From IMG/VR virus record IMGVR_UViG_3300042864_002099, positions 1 to 40,380 of that record: a DNA stretch of 40,380 bases. The stretch is one strand, 5' to 3'. The position numbers were made by a program, and so were the translations under genes. Source of the DNA: a virus. The notes beneath the pieces were generated by a model that saw only the letters and a program-made list of their open reading frames with translations, ran no database searches and was not told where the DNA came from. Shown here one piece after another: positions 18,301-25,542 of this stretch; within the stretch, counting starts at the first letter, position 1, and the number at the start of each line of letters is the position of its first letter.

Positions 18301-21300
18301 AATCATACCTAAATAAAATTCAAATTGGCTTTCACGATTTAATCTTAAATTTGTCAAATATTGGCGAGGTTCATAACCAAGATTATGTCTTGCATAATCT
18401 TGCATTGTTTGATCACCTGGAAATTCTATTGAATAGATATTTCTCATATCTTCAACAATCATTTCAAAACTAGGTTGAACACCCAACGAACTAATCATAA
18501 AACCTGGATTGTTTAAACGACCTTGCCAATTGGTAGTTCTCCATCCAGTTACACGCAATCTTGGGATGCGAGTTCCTAAAAGTGGAACATAAAGATTATC
18601 TGATAAATTAGTTGTATTTTCAAAAACAACAATATGTTCTAATGCCGTTCTAAATAAACGAACAAAAGAACAACTATTTGAATTTGTACGAACAAAAATT
18701 TCACCATCAATTCGATCAATTGTACTATCAGAATTTACAACATTATTTCCTGTTTTGTTTAATAAATTAGAAACACCACGAAAACGTTCATAAATATTTC
18801 CTATTTGACCGAAATCTTGATTGAATTGTACTAAATTAGCAAATGGATTTAAAGCAATAAAGTTACCAATTGCCCAAGGTGTTTGATTCCAAAATAAAAA
18901 TTCTTTAATTGATTGATCAAAATTATCAACCATACCTGTAATTTCATTTATATTTTCAAAAATCCATCCATCTTGTTCAAGATAAGCTTGATATTCTGCC
19001 AAGAAATTAGCAACTTCTTGTATATTGGAAAACTCAGTACCATAATCAATTTGTTTTACTTCAAGAGTAAATTCTAATGGAACTTCTACACTTGCATTTA
19101 AATCACCGCGATCAACTGATGTAATATCCCAATATTTTTGTTCAAAAAAATCTTTTGATTGGTGAATACGATTACAACGATAAGTTAAACCATTGTATTC
19201 TACAATAATATCGGTTTTATAATCAGTTCTTGCGCGCCATTTAACAACAACAGGAATTTCTCGATCATTAATTGAAATTGTTTTTTTCATACCAGTTGGT
19301 ATGTGTTCTAAACAATTAAACCAAGGAGCGATGCTATCATATCCTAATACAACAAAACCATTATTAGATTTTTCAACTATAACGGCACTTGATGTGTGTT
19401 GAGCAAAAGGAGGGCTTTCATAAAATAAAACAGAAAAATCATTTTTAGATAATATACCAGAAAAATCACTATTAAAATCCAAATATTTTTTATCAGCAAA
19501 TCCACTTGTTTTCCAAGTTAATTTTACAGTTGCGTTTTTAATATAATTTTCAAAAGAATTTGTTTTTGCACCTTGACCAATAATGTAATCAGAAAACCAT
19601 TGTGCAATTCCATAAACCGTATTTGTTTCAGTATGAAATTCAACATTTTTTGGATTTAATCTGGTTAATGTATTAGTTTGAACAATGTGATCATCATGCA
19701 CAATTTTTTCTAAATTTCTACTCCAAAATCTTTCAACGAATTGAGAAGGTTTCATCAAATATAAAACGGCGGAAGCAGCAAAAGAAAAATATTCACTATA
19801 ATAAAATGCTGTTTCAGCGGGTGAACGATCACCAAAAGACCAATTTTTGTTTCGATCAGATATAATGCTTAATTGATTTATTATTCCCGCTTCAATTGGA
19901 TCAATTAATTGACCAAATTCATTTACTGGAATTATATCAATTAATCCAGGGCGAATAAAACTTTGATCATAATAACTATTATTTGGATCAGCAACAAATC
20001 CTTTGGATAAATCATTCCAAAGTAAAACATTTTCACTTGAATAAGGAGCATTACCATAACGATTAAACCACCAATCGGGTTGATTATTAAATCCTAGCAT
20101 TTCCCAAGGAGTTAAATGAGGGCGATCTGTATCAAAAAGATAATTGTAAATTGCACGCCAAGAACCATCGGCTAATTCACCATTAAAATAAACTGAATTA
20201 TAATAATTATAAGTCCAAGGATTGCCTTCTTCGAATTGTTGTTCACGCCAACGAAGTTGTTTTAAAGTTGTAAATTTTGTAAAATAAGGCAATAATAATT
20301 GATTATATTCTTTAATAGAATATTCACAATTTGATAACTCAATATAGTTATCTTTATCTAAATCAAAATTAAAAGCAGTAAACTCAATAATAACAAAATA
20401 AGTTTTGTTATTATAAACAAACGTTTGATTACGAAGATAAAGTTTTCCTAATTCATAATTGTCATTTGTAATTGGTTTACGAAAAAATCCTTCTTTTAAT
20501 TTTTTAGTTTGTACAACCGGCAATTGATTACGATAATTTTCTAAAATATTATCGTAAATTAATTTTTCAAATTCTAAGATGATATTGTCACGATAATCAT
20601 TAAACAATTGATTTAATGATCCATCATGTCCTTGTAACCATTGTTTTGCAGGATTATAAGAATTATCTGTAATGATTTGAGGATTAAAGGGTTGTAATAC
20701 GCCCAAATGCATTGGTGTACTTGGAATATAATAAGTTGAACCGGCCATTTTTGAAGCAAAAAATGGATATTCATTATTTTTATTCAAACTTAAATTATCA
20801 AGGATTGCTAAACAAATGTTTTTTGGATTATCTTGTGTGTCAATTGTGCCAATTCTTGCTAATTCAGAAATTTTTTGAATAAATTTATTTTTATATCTAA
20901 TATATTCTCGGTTTACAAAATCTATTGCATCAACGATATTCCATTGATTTGATTTTGTAAACAATTCAGTTCGCCATAATGGAACATCGTGTTGTAAAAT
21001 ATGCACACCTTTTGTTTTATCTCTTTTAGTATCACGCCAATTGTTTGAACTTAAAGAATTTCCTTCAAAGGAATTTTGATTTTCAATAATAGAAGAAAAT
21101 TGCTCAAATAATTCACCACGAGAAATTTCTAAAACATATTCATTTAATGAATTATTTGTTAAACTTTTTGGTAATTCATAACTTCCATCTTGGTTTAATT
21201 TTTGATAAATTTTTTCACCAAAATGATACTGATCAGAAAAACGATTTTCATTAAAGTAATTAACCCAATAATCACCAATTATATCACCAAATTTACTTTG

Positions 21301-22995
21301 ATAAGTTTGTGTTTTTTGATAATTTTCAAAAATAATTTGATTTTCTTCATTTAAAGCCAATCTTACATTTAAAATTTTATCAATTGAATTTGTATTATCA
21401 ATTTTCCAAGAAAATATTTTACTACCAACAAAATTACTTTGTGGATAAACACCTTGATCAGATAAACTATTACCGTCACAATCATAAAGCCAAAATAAAA
21501 TTTCTTGATTTGCGTTTATTTTATCTTGTGCTGCTTGCCAAGTTGTGCCATCAAACCATAATTCTGAACAGCCAAATACATTTCTTTTAGACCAAAAATA
21601 AGGAACATCCCATTGAATATTTTGATTTGCGTTCATACTTGGGTCTAAGTCCCAATGTGCTTCATCCCAATTACAATAATGATCTTCAATATCGATTTTA
21701 ACAATATCGCCATAATCAGGTTCACCTAATGAAAATTCACGATCTTCTTGTAAAATTAAAACACTTTTCCCATCGACAAAACGATAAGCAAAAATTTTAT
21801 TAATTAAATTTTGATCTAAATCATTGATAACAAGAATACGATCACCATCTTTTAATGATCGTCCATTTACACCTTTAGTATTTGGCGCTTGATTACTTAA
21901 AGTTTCATCGATACTCATAGTTGGACGATTCCAAACTGCTTGAACTGCTGGTCGATGTTGTGTTCCATAATCCCATAATCTTACACATGCGTCATGTTGT
22001 AAAATCGGTCTTTTTGCTCTATTAGTAAATTCTGGTTCTAAATTAGCATGTTTCCAACAATCTTTGTGAAACCAACCATTAATCGTTGTCCAAGGATTTT
22101 CGTCTAAACTCCAACGTTCTGAAACAATATATTCTGGCGTTTCTGGAATTAAAAACTTACTCCAATCTAAAAGATAAATGCTTCTACCAACATTTTCAAC
22201 TAATTGAACATGTTTTCCTTTTGGATAATCCCATTGATCTTTACCGTTTAAATCCCATCCTTCAAAATCCCATAAATCACTAACTGTATTATCAAGAATG
22301 ATAACGCGCATACCAGTTGTTAATTTCGTTCCATTAAATTCAAAAGTTTCTTTTCCAATAATATTTTGTGCAAAATTTCCATTTGTAAAAACAACAACTT
22401 TAGAACCTATTTCTGGAATAGTGTTTAAAACCACTTTAGAGCCGTTGTAGCTATGTTCAACTGAGTTTCCATCAACCAGTACCACTGTTTCTACAACCAC
22501 GCTTTCTAGGGCTTCTGGCGCAGAAAATTCATTGGTTAAAGTTTCTTGAATATAAGTAAATCTTGGAATTGAAATTACAAAAACAGGTGGGCCATTTCTA
22601 TCCCAATAATATTGTTGAAAATTAAGCAACATATCTGGATTTATGCTTGGGCACCAACTATAGGATTGATAAGTAAAAAGACGATTTTCATCTTCAATTA
22701 AAGCACCTTGATAATTTAATCTTAAAAGAGCATCATCATAAGGTGCAACCAATGCAGTTGTATTATTCATTGAAACAACACTTGGATTTAGTTGCTTGTT
22801 TGTTCTACTAATAATTGGTTCATTAATATAAATGTCATTAGGTAACATCCAAGAAGTTTTATCACCAATCCAACCACTAAGAATATCTCTTGATCCAGGT
22901 TGAAAAACTTCATCAACTGTATTGGCTATATTTGTATCAACTCGAAAATTACGATTGACTGGTGGAAGAAATTGTGAATATTGATTGTTTTTCAT
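12235..22995 (-). CDS. Giant virion structural protein, 3586 aa
   Basis: One uninterrupted frame of 3586 codons. The N-terminal half is unusually rich in tryptophan, asparagine and aspartate, with recurring modules such as WDFEGWDLNGKDQWDYP, WDEAHWDLDP and GSWRAIYNYLFDTDRPHLTP. The C-terminal third shows a repeated strand-turn pattern (RVFVNKHEVFYG, RVYINDVESNF, KIYGNGKLLNG, VFVYVNGKKQMWG), like a string of beta modules. No signal peptide or membrane segment, no enzyme motif recognised. Its place between structural genes, and giant proteins of this style in marine T4-like phages, point to a tail or fibre component, perhaps receptor-binding. It starts one base after the stop of 22997-23356 (TAATATG), so it is coupled to it. 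Confidence 0.8.
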   Translation of the reverse strand: MKNNQYSQFLPPVNRNFRVDTNIANTVDEVFQPGSRDILSGWIGDKTSWMLPNDIYINEPIISRTNKQLNPSVVSMNNTTALVAPYDDALLRLNYQGALIEDENRLFTYQSYSWCPSINPDMLLNFQQYYWDRNGPPVFVISIPRFTYIQETLTNEFSAPEALESVVVETVVLVDGNSVEHSYNGSKVVLNTIPEIGSKVVVFTNGNFAQNIIGKETFEFNGTKLTTGMRVIILDNTVSDLWDFEGWDLNGKDQWDYPKGKHVQLVENVGRSIYLLDWSKFLIPETPEYIVSERWSLDENPWTTINGWFHKDCWKHANLEPEFTNRAKRPILQHDACVRLWDYGTQHRPAVQAVWNRPTMSIDETLSNQAPNTKGVNGRSLKDGDRILVINDLDQNLINKIFAYRFVDGKSVLILQEDREFSLGEPDYGDIVKIDIEDHYCNWDEAHWDLDPSMNANQNIQWDVPYFWSKRNVFGCSELWFDGTTWQAAQDKINANQEILFWLYDCDGNSLSDQGVYPQSNFVGSKIFSWKIDNTNSIDKILNVRLALNEENQIIFENYQKTQTYQSKFGDIIGDYWVNYFNENRFSDQYHFGEKIYQKLNQDGSYELPKSLTNNSLNEYVLEISRGELFEQFSSIIENQNSFEGNSLSSNNWRDTKRDKTKGVHILQHDVPLWRTELFTKSNQWNIVDAIDFVNREYIRYKNKFIQKISELARIGTIDTQDNPKNICLAILDNLSLNKNNEYPFFASKMAGSTYYIPSTPMHLGVLQPFNPQIITDNSYNPAKQWLQGHDGSLNQLFNDYRDNIILEFEKLIYDNILENYRNQLPVVQTKKLKEGFFRKPITNDNYELGKLYLRNQTFVYNNKTYFVIIEFTAFNFDLDKDNYIELSNCEYSIKEYNQLLLPYFTKFTTLKQLRWREQQFEEGNPWTYNYYNSVYFNGELADGSWRAIYNYLFDTDRPHLTPWEMLGFNNQPDWWFNRYGNAPYSSENVLLWNDLSKGFVADPNNSYYDQSFIRPGLIDIIPVNEFGQLIDPIEAGIINQLSIISDRNKNWSFGDRSPAETAFYYSEYFSFAASAVLYLMKPSQFVERFWSRNLEKIVHDDHIVQTNTLTRLNPKNVEFHTETNTVYGIAQWFSDYIIGQGAKTNSFENYIKNATVKLTWKTSGFADKKYLDFNSDFSGILSKNDFSVLFYESPPFAQHTSSAVIVEKSNNGFVVLGYDSIAPWFNCLEHIPTGMKKTISINDREIPVVVKWRARTDYKTDIIVEYNGLTYRCNRIHQSKDFFEQKYWDITSVDRGDLNASVEVPLEFTLEVKQIDYGTEFSNIQEVANFLAEYQAYLEQDGWIFENINEITGMVDNFDQSIKEFLFWNQTPWAIGNFIALNPFANLVQFNQDFGQIGNIYERFRGVSNLLNKTGNNVVNSDSTIDRIDGEIFVRTNSNSCSFVRLFRTALEHIVVFENTTNLSDNLYVPLLGTRIPRLRVTGWRTTNWQGRLNNPGFMISSLGVQPSFEMIVEDMRNIYSIEFPGDQTMQDYARHNLGYEPRQYLTNLRLNRESQFEFYLGMIQSKGTASVFERLKRSTFISQNDDLGFLEEWAFRTGEFGQLDNRENLVIELNAHSIVTNSQLIKFINEDGIDQLGDNTIEIYNNSSNWINRPNRKIDLTNRKSIFKTTGPVKLTEVKYSAFDFNDFSNLIVEEQIYSLEEKDKILLYNENFKTSAFRVTQLGAEENSILSISEEGIVEFSRPHELTSDAWLFFNLNPLNSTEFYGVYQVKIVDTLRVELIDNPGISGTFEETAIVFKFVNISQGLIDYNIDFSENEIVYSEENAYQFINGSFQLLRTTEDFPDNRLILASQLCDVENKTEDFKRFVYPKLTNDFIAWDVLDGLIPGSPLLVLDFTTSKDPINNLEFNQDNLGKTWWDTSTAYFINYKIDKNDLIYTRDNWSKLAPRSKIDIYVYISSDVTPDAYNGEVKSVEEFKTFEETLTNGNRVTRYAYWVKQNNFILKNNQTIEQLINNIINPIDEGFNLIAWTNPNIVLLTNLQQFNQTTRLQLNYRETKQQNNHHKEYVCVKRNDSQNAIPKFLWKKMVDSLCGQNSLGEPTPQIGLIHNLGNNIRPNQTWFKNRNLAAENIFKFINYTLSLINLNDEFPDAYQQLTALDNEPEYSFKIGTGYDKIELPLAKYQNYEYSKIYSNTNEIDLNDLTENERILIDTRSINNSYSVKIKKSDKLILAKNYDYVVDDRLSRNEIANTLSIGNRVLVAVDENYNNVSTLWTFDPNSTYADNFGFVFLRYARNHKTDFVTLKNWYAVDPNEPPVVVYPDIQSRTSAEAQFQNNQQLNFVKINDDGTGNWIWQKKIDNKWQTVAKQNGTVEFSEKLWKNNNLIFNGINENDFVENFVNRNPAYEIRDFFEILRTEIFSRQQENQTFFAAVNYVLAEQDNPDWLFKTSFMSVNGFKERMWASPIKMQNHWDDLLSYIEETKPYHVKLRDVKRKLSPDRDDSFWWLSDFDNSPRLIDGKVKILNPYNQEDQITINETRAGRDYYDVYDRVNRDRNNYDANTYNPVRKIKMKMRLDRVTTKYKGWDTFSWNNSSAFDSENQQTVTTNTTELIDSSYGNQPFDNIPYNGYNKNSSRWVDQLGAVGRILKYYNPRLNQNKNIQDLMSIKNVQTITGGNFVAVNYDIRELTWDNENLETTHSLLIWGVKKQSETNQTYTLPQVYNQKNIQVYFEKTGNIGFDRLINGKDYVVNNDQVVTNLNNNNGTIAILIVGNDLIDLKLSGGELARGFKYVADLAQTVFSIDADFDFDETNTRVFVNKHEVFYGSKANQYLFDNLKQNVVLIQPTNRLDEVIILITKPKMPWDIDVNGGNFIFSDDRCEERANVIIYDPLKIITTRKNSRGVSQIKSNLVEYNNNSVLSTEIFPFWVDSWINGVKDRNFVLNQLNYSVSNNLWLNELVEISTRSMSGNPVEPDKILFGEISTNQIVFDYDLTDVYHIRVFKNTLESVYTTNLNQIVVNGTIGDEVIVMIYKKTILQEEIVIANQFSFIQNFLDAFENQIFYPRVYINDVESNFTIIDKNTIAWVSLSTDIVKVELSNQPYDFDFEQYRQIVIPGANPNQIAFPNNLVKNDILTGVKIYGNGKLLNGPDHIYRKFAGVERIITMQNYSSVNDLIVRFNNEDLIVGSSIMYSALNQVDLDVWPNDIIPANADVLLVENTLIFKDYLEGNVFVENITVSDYRWNKTTEILEINNPDSVELEIDVIENQQKETVHLRYWGNNYARYNVPSKPINPAYVFVYVNGKKQMWGKDWIWNTHAIDAWDNQGWDTNNWDMGKISSIQLIPTHKTSDIIEIFIEPNNHAEMEASWGQFVNGKFSEHFSINDQNVGNVIALERDLSLTKRVQADWMREGSQYALYRTGERLEGRRIEDNGTTAVASLLTNQTQHTTNQNYIITDFVKISVQVGQDEYLVPWNENEFYVERDNLIYYNYTKTRIGNNVYVKLNTVPTSEFDLVVNKINVYDDKSFKENERVILVDSKSRLAGPVEIFKNTSWDVGFWNKFKWDDKLNGTFETSRSSVVKKIKHQNRKKL

Positions 22996-22996
22996 A

Positions 22997-23356
22997 TTAT
23001 GCTCTTGTTATTCTAATACTATCGATTTTACCTTGAACACGTTGCTCGGATGCTATAACTTGACCAGCACGATATTCAATTTTAATTTTTATCCAGGGGA
23101 TAATTGTATTTATTAAGAAAAAAATAGTTTTACTTGTGATATTATTTTCATAACCAATATATTCAATTTTTTTATTATCTTGAATGAAATCAAACCAATT
23201 TTCTTTATCTAAAGAACCATAAAATTTTATATTTCCATTAAAATTATAAAAAGTAATGGCTATGGTATTTTGCGTACCATAGCCATTTTCACTAGATGTA
23301 GAAAGAATGATTTCTTGATCTGTTAATATTTGACTTGCAATTAATTCATTACGCAT
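22997..23356 (-). CDS. Small virion-cluster protein, 119 aa
   Basis: The ATG at 23356 is preferred over the TTG one codon upstream. The protein is beta-rich: TIAITFYNFNGNIKFYGSLDKENWFDF resembles the strands of a small beta-sandwich, as in phage proteins that score deviation terms (GxxxxFYGSLDxxxW). No cysteine, no membrane segment. It leads directly into the giant gene, with two candidate promoters upstream at 23419 and 23527, so it is the first gene of the structural operon. Confidence 0.68.
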   Translation of the reverse strand: MRNELIASQILTDQEIILSTSSENGYGTQNTIAITFYNFNGNIKFYGSLDKENWFDFIQDNKKIEYIGYENNITSKTIFFLINTIIPWIKIKIEYRAGQVIASEQRVQGKIDSIRITRA

Positions 23357-23390
23357 CAAATATTTAAAACAATTTATATTTGAATTAATT

Positions 23391-23419
23391 CATTACTAAA
23401 ATTTTCTGGTTCTTGTCAA
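23391..23419 (-). promoter_or_regulatory. Promoter with AAATTTT spacer, upstream of structural operon
   Basis: TTGACA (23419-23414) and a 17-base spacer containing CCAGAAAATTTT lead to GTAATG (23396-23391), a poor -10. The spacer matches those at 29398 and 30535. It would transcribe the 119-aa gene and the giant gene. Confidence 0.45.
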
Positions 23420-23499
23420 GTGATTTTTTAAATTTAATTTTTGTTAAGTTGCAGTTATAGGAACACTCTCAATATTTCCTTGTTTTCTGCGGCTCTCCA

Positions 23500-23527
23500 T
23501 GAATAGAAAATTTATTAGAAATATCAA
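23500..23527 (-). promoter_or_regulatory. Candidate promoter with AAATTTTC spacer
   Basis: TTGATA (23527-23522), a 16-base spacer ending AAATTTTC, and TATTCA (23505-23500). It lies just after the HRLTGP gene stop and would give a transcript with a 150-base leader into the structural operon. The leader (23400-23500) contains no convincing gene. Confidence 0.35.
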
Positions 23528-23528
23528 A

Positions 23529-23837
23529 TTATGTGTATTTTAACAACATTTCTACCTGAAAGGCATTTGTTTGATTTGGGTGATCTTTTAACCAATCGTG
23601 AACGTTTTTATAATGTTTCCCATTTAAACAAAATCTTTTAATTCCGTCCTCATTAATATATGAGGGTCCAGTTAATCGATGCCATCTATCTCTTATTTCG
23701 CACCAAAGTTTTTCTCCTGTTAAAGTATCTTCATAAGCGGGAGTATTTTCACTATATGAAGATACTTCTCCCCAAGGGACTCTATAATAAAAATCGGTTG
23801 TAAATTTTTTACCATTTACGTAATAAATATATCTCAT
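23529..23837 (-). CDS. HRLTGP-family small protein, 102 aa
   Basis: Closest relative of 469-777: opening MRYIYYVNGKKFTTDFYY, VPWGEVSSYSENTPAYED, LWCEIRDRWHRLTGPSYI, and the same variant tail QTNAFQVEMLLKYT. These two minus-strand copies form a subfamily distinct from the plus-strand ones ending LWYLQN. Shine-Dalgarno AAGGAT lies nine bases before the ATG, and a TTGACA promoter with extended -10 lies at 23860-23887. Function unknown. Confidence 0.8.
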   Translation of the reverse strand: MRYIYYVNGKKFTTDFYYRVPWGEVSSYSENTPAYEDTLTGEKLWCEIRDRWHRLTGPSYINEDGIKRFCLNGKHYKNVHDWLKDHPNQTNAFQVEMLLKYT

Positions 23838-23859
23838 AAAATTTTATCCTTTTTGTTTA

Positions 23860-23887
23860 TAATTATCATAAAAATATTTTCTGTCAA
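23860..23887 (-). promoter_or_regulatory. Promoter, TTGACA with extended -10
   Basis: TTGACA at 23887-23882, 16-base spacer, TAATTA at 23865-23860 preceded by TGA. It serves the HRLTGP gene ending at 23529. ATGATA occupies the same offset from TTGACA as in the promoters at 1392 and 2063. Confidence 0.55.
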
Positions 23888-23891
23888 CATC

Positions 23892-23920
23892 TTGATTTTT
23901 TAAACTTTTTGATTTAAATA
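23892..23920 (+). promoter_or_regulatory. Candidate promoter for the GNAT operon
   Basis: TTGATT at 23892-23897 and TAAATA at 23915-23920 with a 17-base spacer, 28 bases before the ATG of the acetyltransferase. It lies back to back with the minus-strand promoter at 23887. Confidence 0.35.
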
Positions 23921-23948
23921 TATTGCAGTGCAACATGGAAAAGAAATC

Positions 23949-24383
23949 ATGAAAATTATTAATAAGGATGATGTTTTAATTCATTTAAAAACTTTAAATG
24001 AAAATGATCGTTATTTGCGTTTTTTAGGTTTAGCAAATGATTTAATGATTGAAAATTATGTAAAGAATATTTATTATAGTGATTTATTATTTGGTGATTA
24101 TGAAAATGATATTTTAGTGAGTTGTTTACATGCTCATATAACTGAGGATAATATTTGTGAGTTTGGTATTTCTACCTTAGAGGAATATCGTGGTCGTGGC
24201 TTAGGTAAAAAATTACTTGACGAGATGTTTATGGTATGTTATGAAAAGAAAATTAAAAAAGTAATTTGTTTATGTTTAAGAAATAATCGTTGGATGATGC
24301 AAATTGCTAGAAAATATTCTATGACTTTAGAGTTTGATGGAACCACATGTTGGGCGGAAAAAACAATTGAAAATTTATGTTGA
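23949..24383 (+). CDS. GNAT-family N-acetyltransferase
   Basis: A 144-residue protein. The acetyl-CoA binding motif A is clear in STLEEYRGRGLGKKLLDEMF (RGRGLG), preceded by the usual beta-strand CEFGIS and followed by KKVICLCLRNNRWMMQIARK, the motif B helix. GNAT enzymes transfer acetyl groups from acetyl-CoA to amines; the acceptor cannot be inferred. I take the ATG at 23949 because GGAAAAG lies just before it; a GTG at 23928 would add seven residues. The gene heads a coupled run of small C-terminal-LW proteins. Confidence 0.85.
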   Translation: MKIINKDDVLIHLKTLNENDRYLRFLGLANDLMIENYVKNIYYSDLLFGDYENDILVSCLHAHITEDNICEFGISTLEEYRGRGLGKKLLDEMFMVCYEKKIKKVICLCLRNNRWMMQIARKYSMTLEFDGTTCWAEKTIENLC

Positions 24384-24699
24384 TTTAGATTATAAGAAAA
24401 GTAATGTTATAAAATTTATTGCTGGCGAAAAATTTCCAGTAATATTTTCTGAAGAAGAAATAATAACTGAATATTTTATATTACATCCAATTTACAATGA
24501 ATTGGGTGTTTGTGGATTATTTTCTAAAATTTATTCAGCTTATAATTTAGAAAACATTGGAAAGTATTCAAACATTACAATTGAAAAAATAGAATTTATT
24601 CCAAGTCCTGAGTTTAATTTAAACAACATTTATAAATTGAAAATTGTTTGTGAATTTGCTAATAATACCGATTATGTTTTATGGAAGTTAAGTGAATGA
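24367..24699 (+). CDS. Short C-terminal-LW protein, 110 aa
   Basis: A protein of the second small family here: no HRLTGP core, but the same C-terminus as the others (NTDYVLWKLSE). I take the TTG at 24367 (KIYVDLDYKKSN), overlapping the GNAT end by 17 bases, because a (K)xYYxD-type opening recurs in relatives; an ATG at 24337 is an alternative. Mid region: FPVIFSEEEIITEYFILHP, IEKIEFIPSPEF, IVCEFANNT. Overlaps the next gene by ATGA. Function unknown. Confidence 0.62.
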   Translation: MKIYVDLDYKKSNVIKFIAGEKFPVIFSEEEIITEYFILHPIYNELGVCGLFSKIYSAYNLENIGKYSNITIEKIEFIPSPEFNLNNIYKLKIVCEFANNTDYVLWKLSE

Positions 24700-25028
24700 G
24701 TAAATTATACCTAGTATCAAAATATGTTGATTTAAATAGAGCCAATTCTGAGCATTTTACAATTAAAAAGTCATCTCAATATCATGATATACATTTAAAC
24801 GATAAAATTTTAACAAAAGAAGAATTTGAAAAATATTTCAAAACAAATAAAAATACTTATTCTGGTTTTTTTGATTTTATTGAAATGAATAAAGAATATT
24901 TTTCATATGAAATTGTAGAATTTAAGCATCGATTGCTTCATAATGATTTATATCATTCATTTAAATTAAAAGTATCATTTTATGATAATGCTTGTGAAAT
25001 TTTATGGTTGTTAAAAAACAATGTTTAG
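24696..25028 (+). CDS. Short C-terminal-LW protein, 110 aa
   Basis: Starts in the ATGA overlap after 24699. It opens MSKLYLVSKYVDLNRAN, has the EYFSYEIVEF strand and a KLKVSFYDNACEILWLLKN C-terminus. The order strand, polar helix with FFDFIEMNKEYFSY, strand, then the EILWxLxN tail is shared with 25021-25257, 25239-25506 and 35365-35631. No catalytic motif. It overlaps the next gene by 8 bases. Confidence 0.7.
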   Translation: MSKLYLVSKYVDLNRANSEHFTIKKSSQYHDIHLNDKILTKEEFEKYFKTNKNTYSGFFDFIEMNKEYFSYEIVEFKHRLLHNDLYHSFKLKVSFYDNACEILWLLKNNV

Positions 25029-25257
25029 AATTGAAAAAGATCGAAATAATAAAAAATATTATTTAGGTTGTCCTTATTCTACAATGTGGTATTTGCCTGA
25101 AAATAAAATAAGTGGATATTTAAGTGATTTTTTCAAAGAAAACGAAAATTTATTAACATATAAATTAGAATGTATTAATGAAACTTTTCAAAATTATTTT
25201 ATTGAAATTATTTTTTTAAATGAAACATGCGAGATATTATGGTTCTTGGCAAATTAA
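25021..25257 (+). CDS. Short C-terminal-LW protein, 78 aa
   Basis: Opens MFRIEKDRNNKKYYLG, then ISGYLSDFFKENENLLTYKLE, IEIIFLNETCEILWFLAN at the C-terminus. Clearly aligned with the preceding gene over the second half. Coupled to its neighbours on both sides by overlaps of 8 and 19 bases. Function unknown. Confidence 0.7.
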   Translation: MFRIEKDRNNKKYYLGCPYSTMWYLPENKISGYLSDFFKENENLLTYKLECINETFQNYFIEIIFLNETCEILWFLAN

Positions 25258-25506
25258 AATTTATTGAAGAAGAAAATAGATATTTGGTGATTGAATATAT
25301 TTCTGAAACTGAATATTATAATTTTAATTACAATAATAGAAAAAAAACCAGTTAATAAAGGTTATCCGTTAGATGATTTTTTACAACAAAACAAAAAATA
25401 TTTTTCATATAAAACAATGATATTAGATACAGACGATTATAATTTTGAAGTTGAAATAATATTTCATGATAATACCTCTGAAATATTATATTTTTTACAA
25501 AATTAA
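25239..25506 (+). pseudogene. Short C-terminal-LW protein, frameshifted at an A8 tract
   Basis: An ATG at 25239 opens MVLGKLKFIEEENRYLVIEY... in one frame and stops after 38 codons. The following bases, in the next frame, encode PVNKGYPLDDFLQQNKKYFS...and end EIIFHDNTSEILYFLQN, the family tail. The two frames join at A8 (25340-25347); removing one A restores an 88-residue protein like its neighbours. It may be a disabled copy, a sequencing or assembly error, or a programmed +1 slip. Reading from a TTG at 25291 gives an unlikely isoleucine-rich start. Confidence 0.5.
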
Positions 25507-25542
25507 TTAAAAAACTAAATAAGATTTTAATAGGAACAAAAA

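Noticed and set aside
23444-23500. 18-codon ORF on the minus strand opening MESRRKQGNIES
   Set aside because: No ribosome site, very short, and it lies in the leader between two candidate promoters. A second frame over the same bases looks equally peptide-like, so neither is supported.
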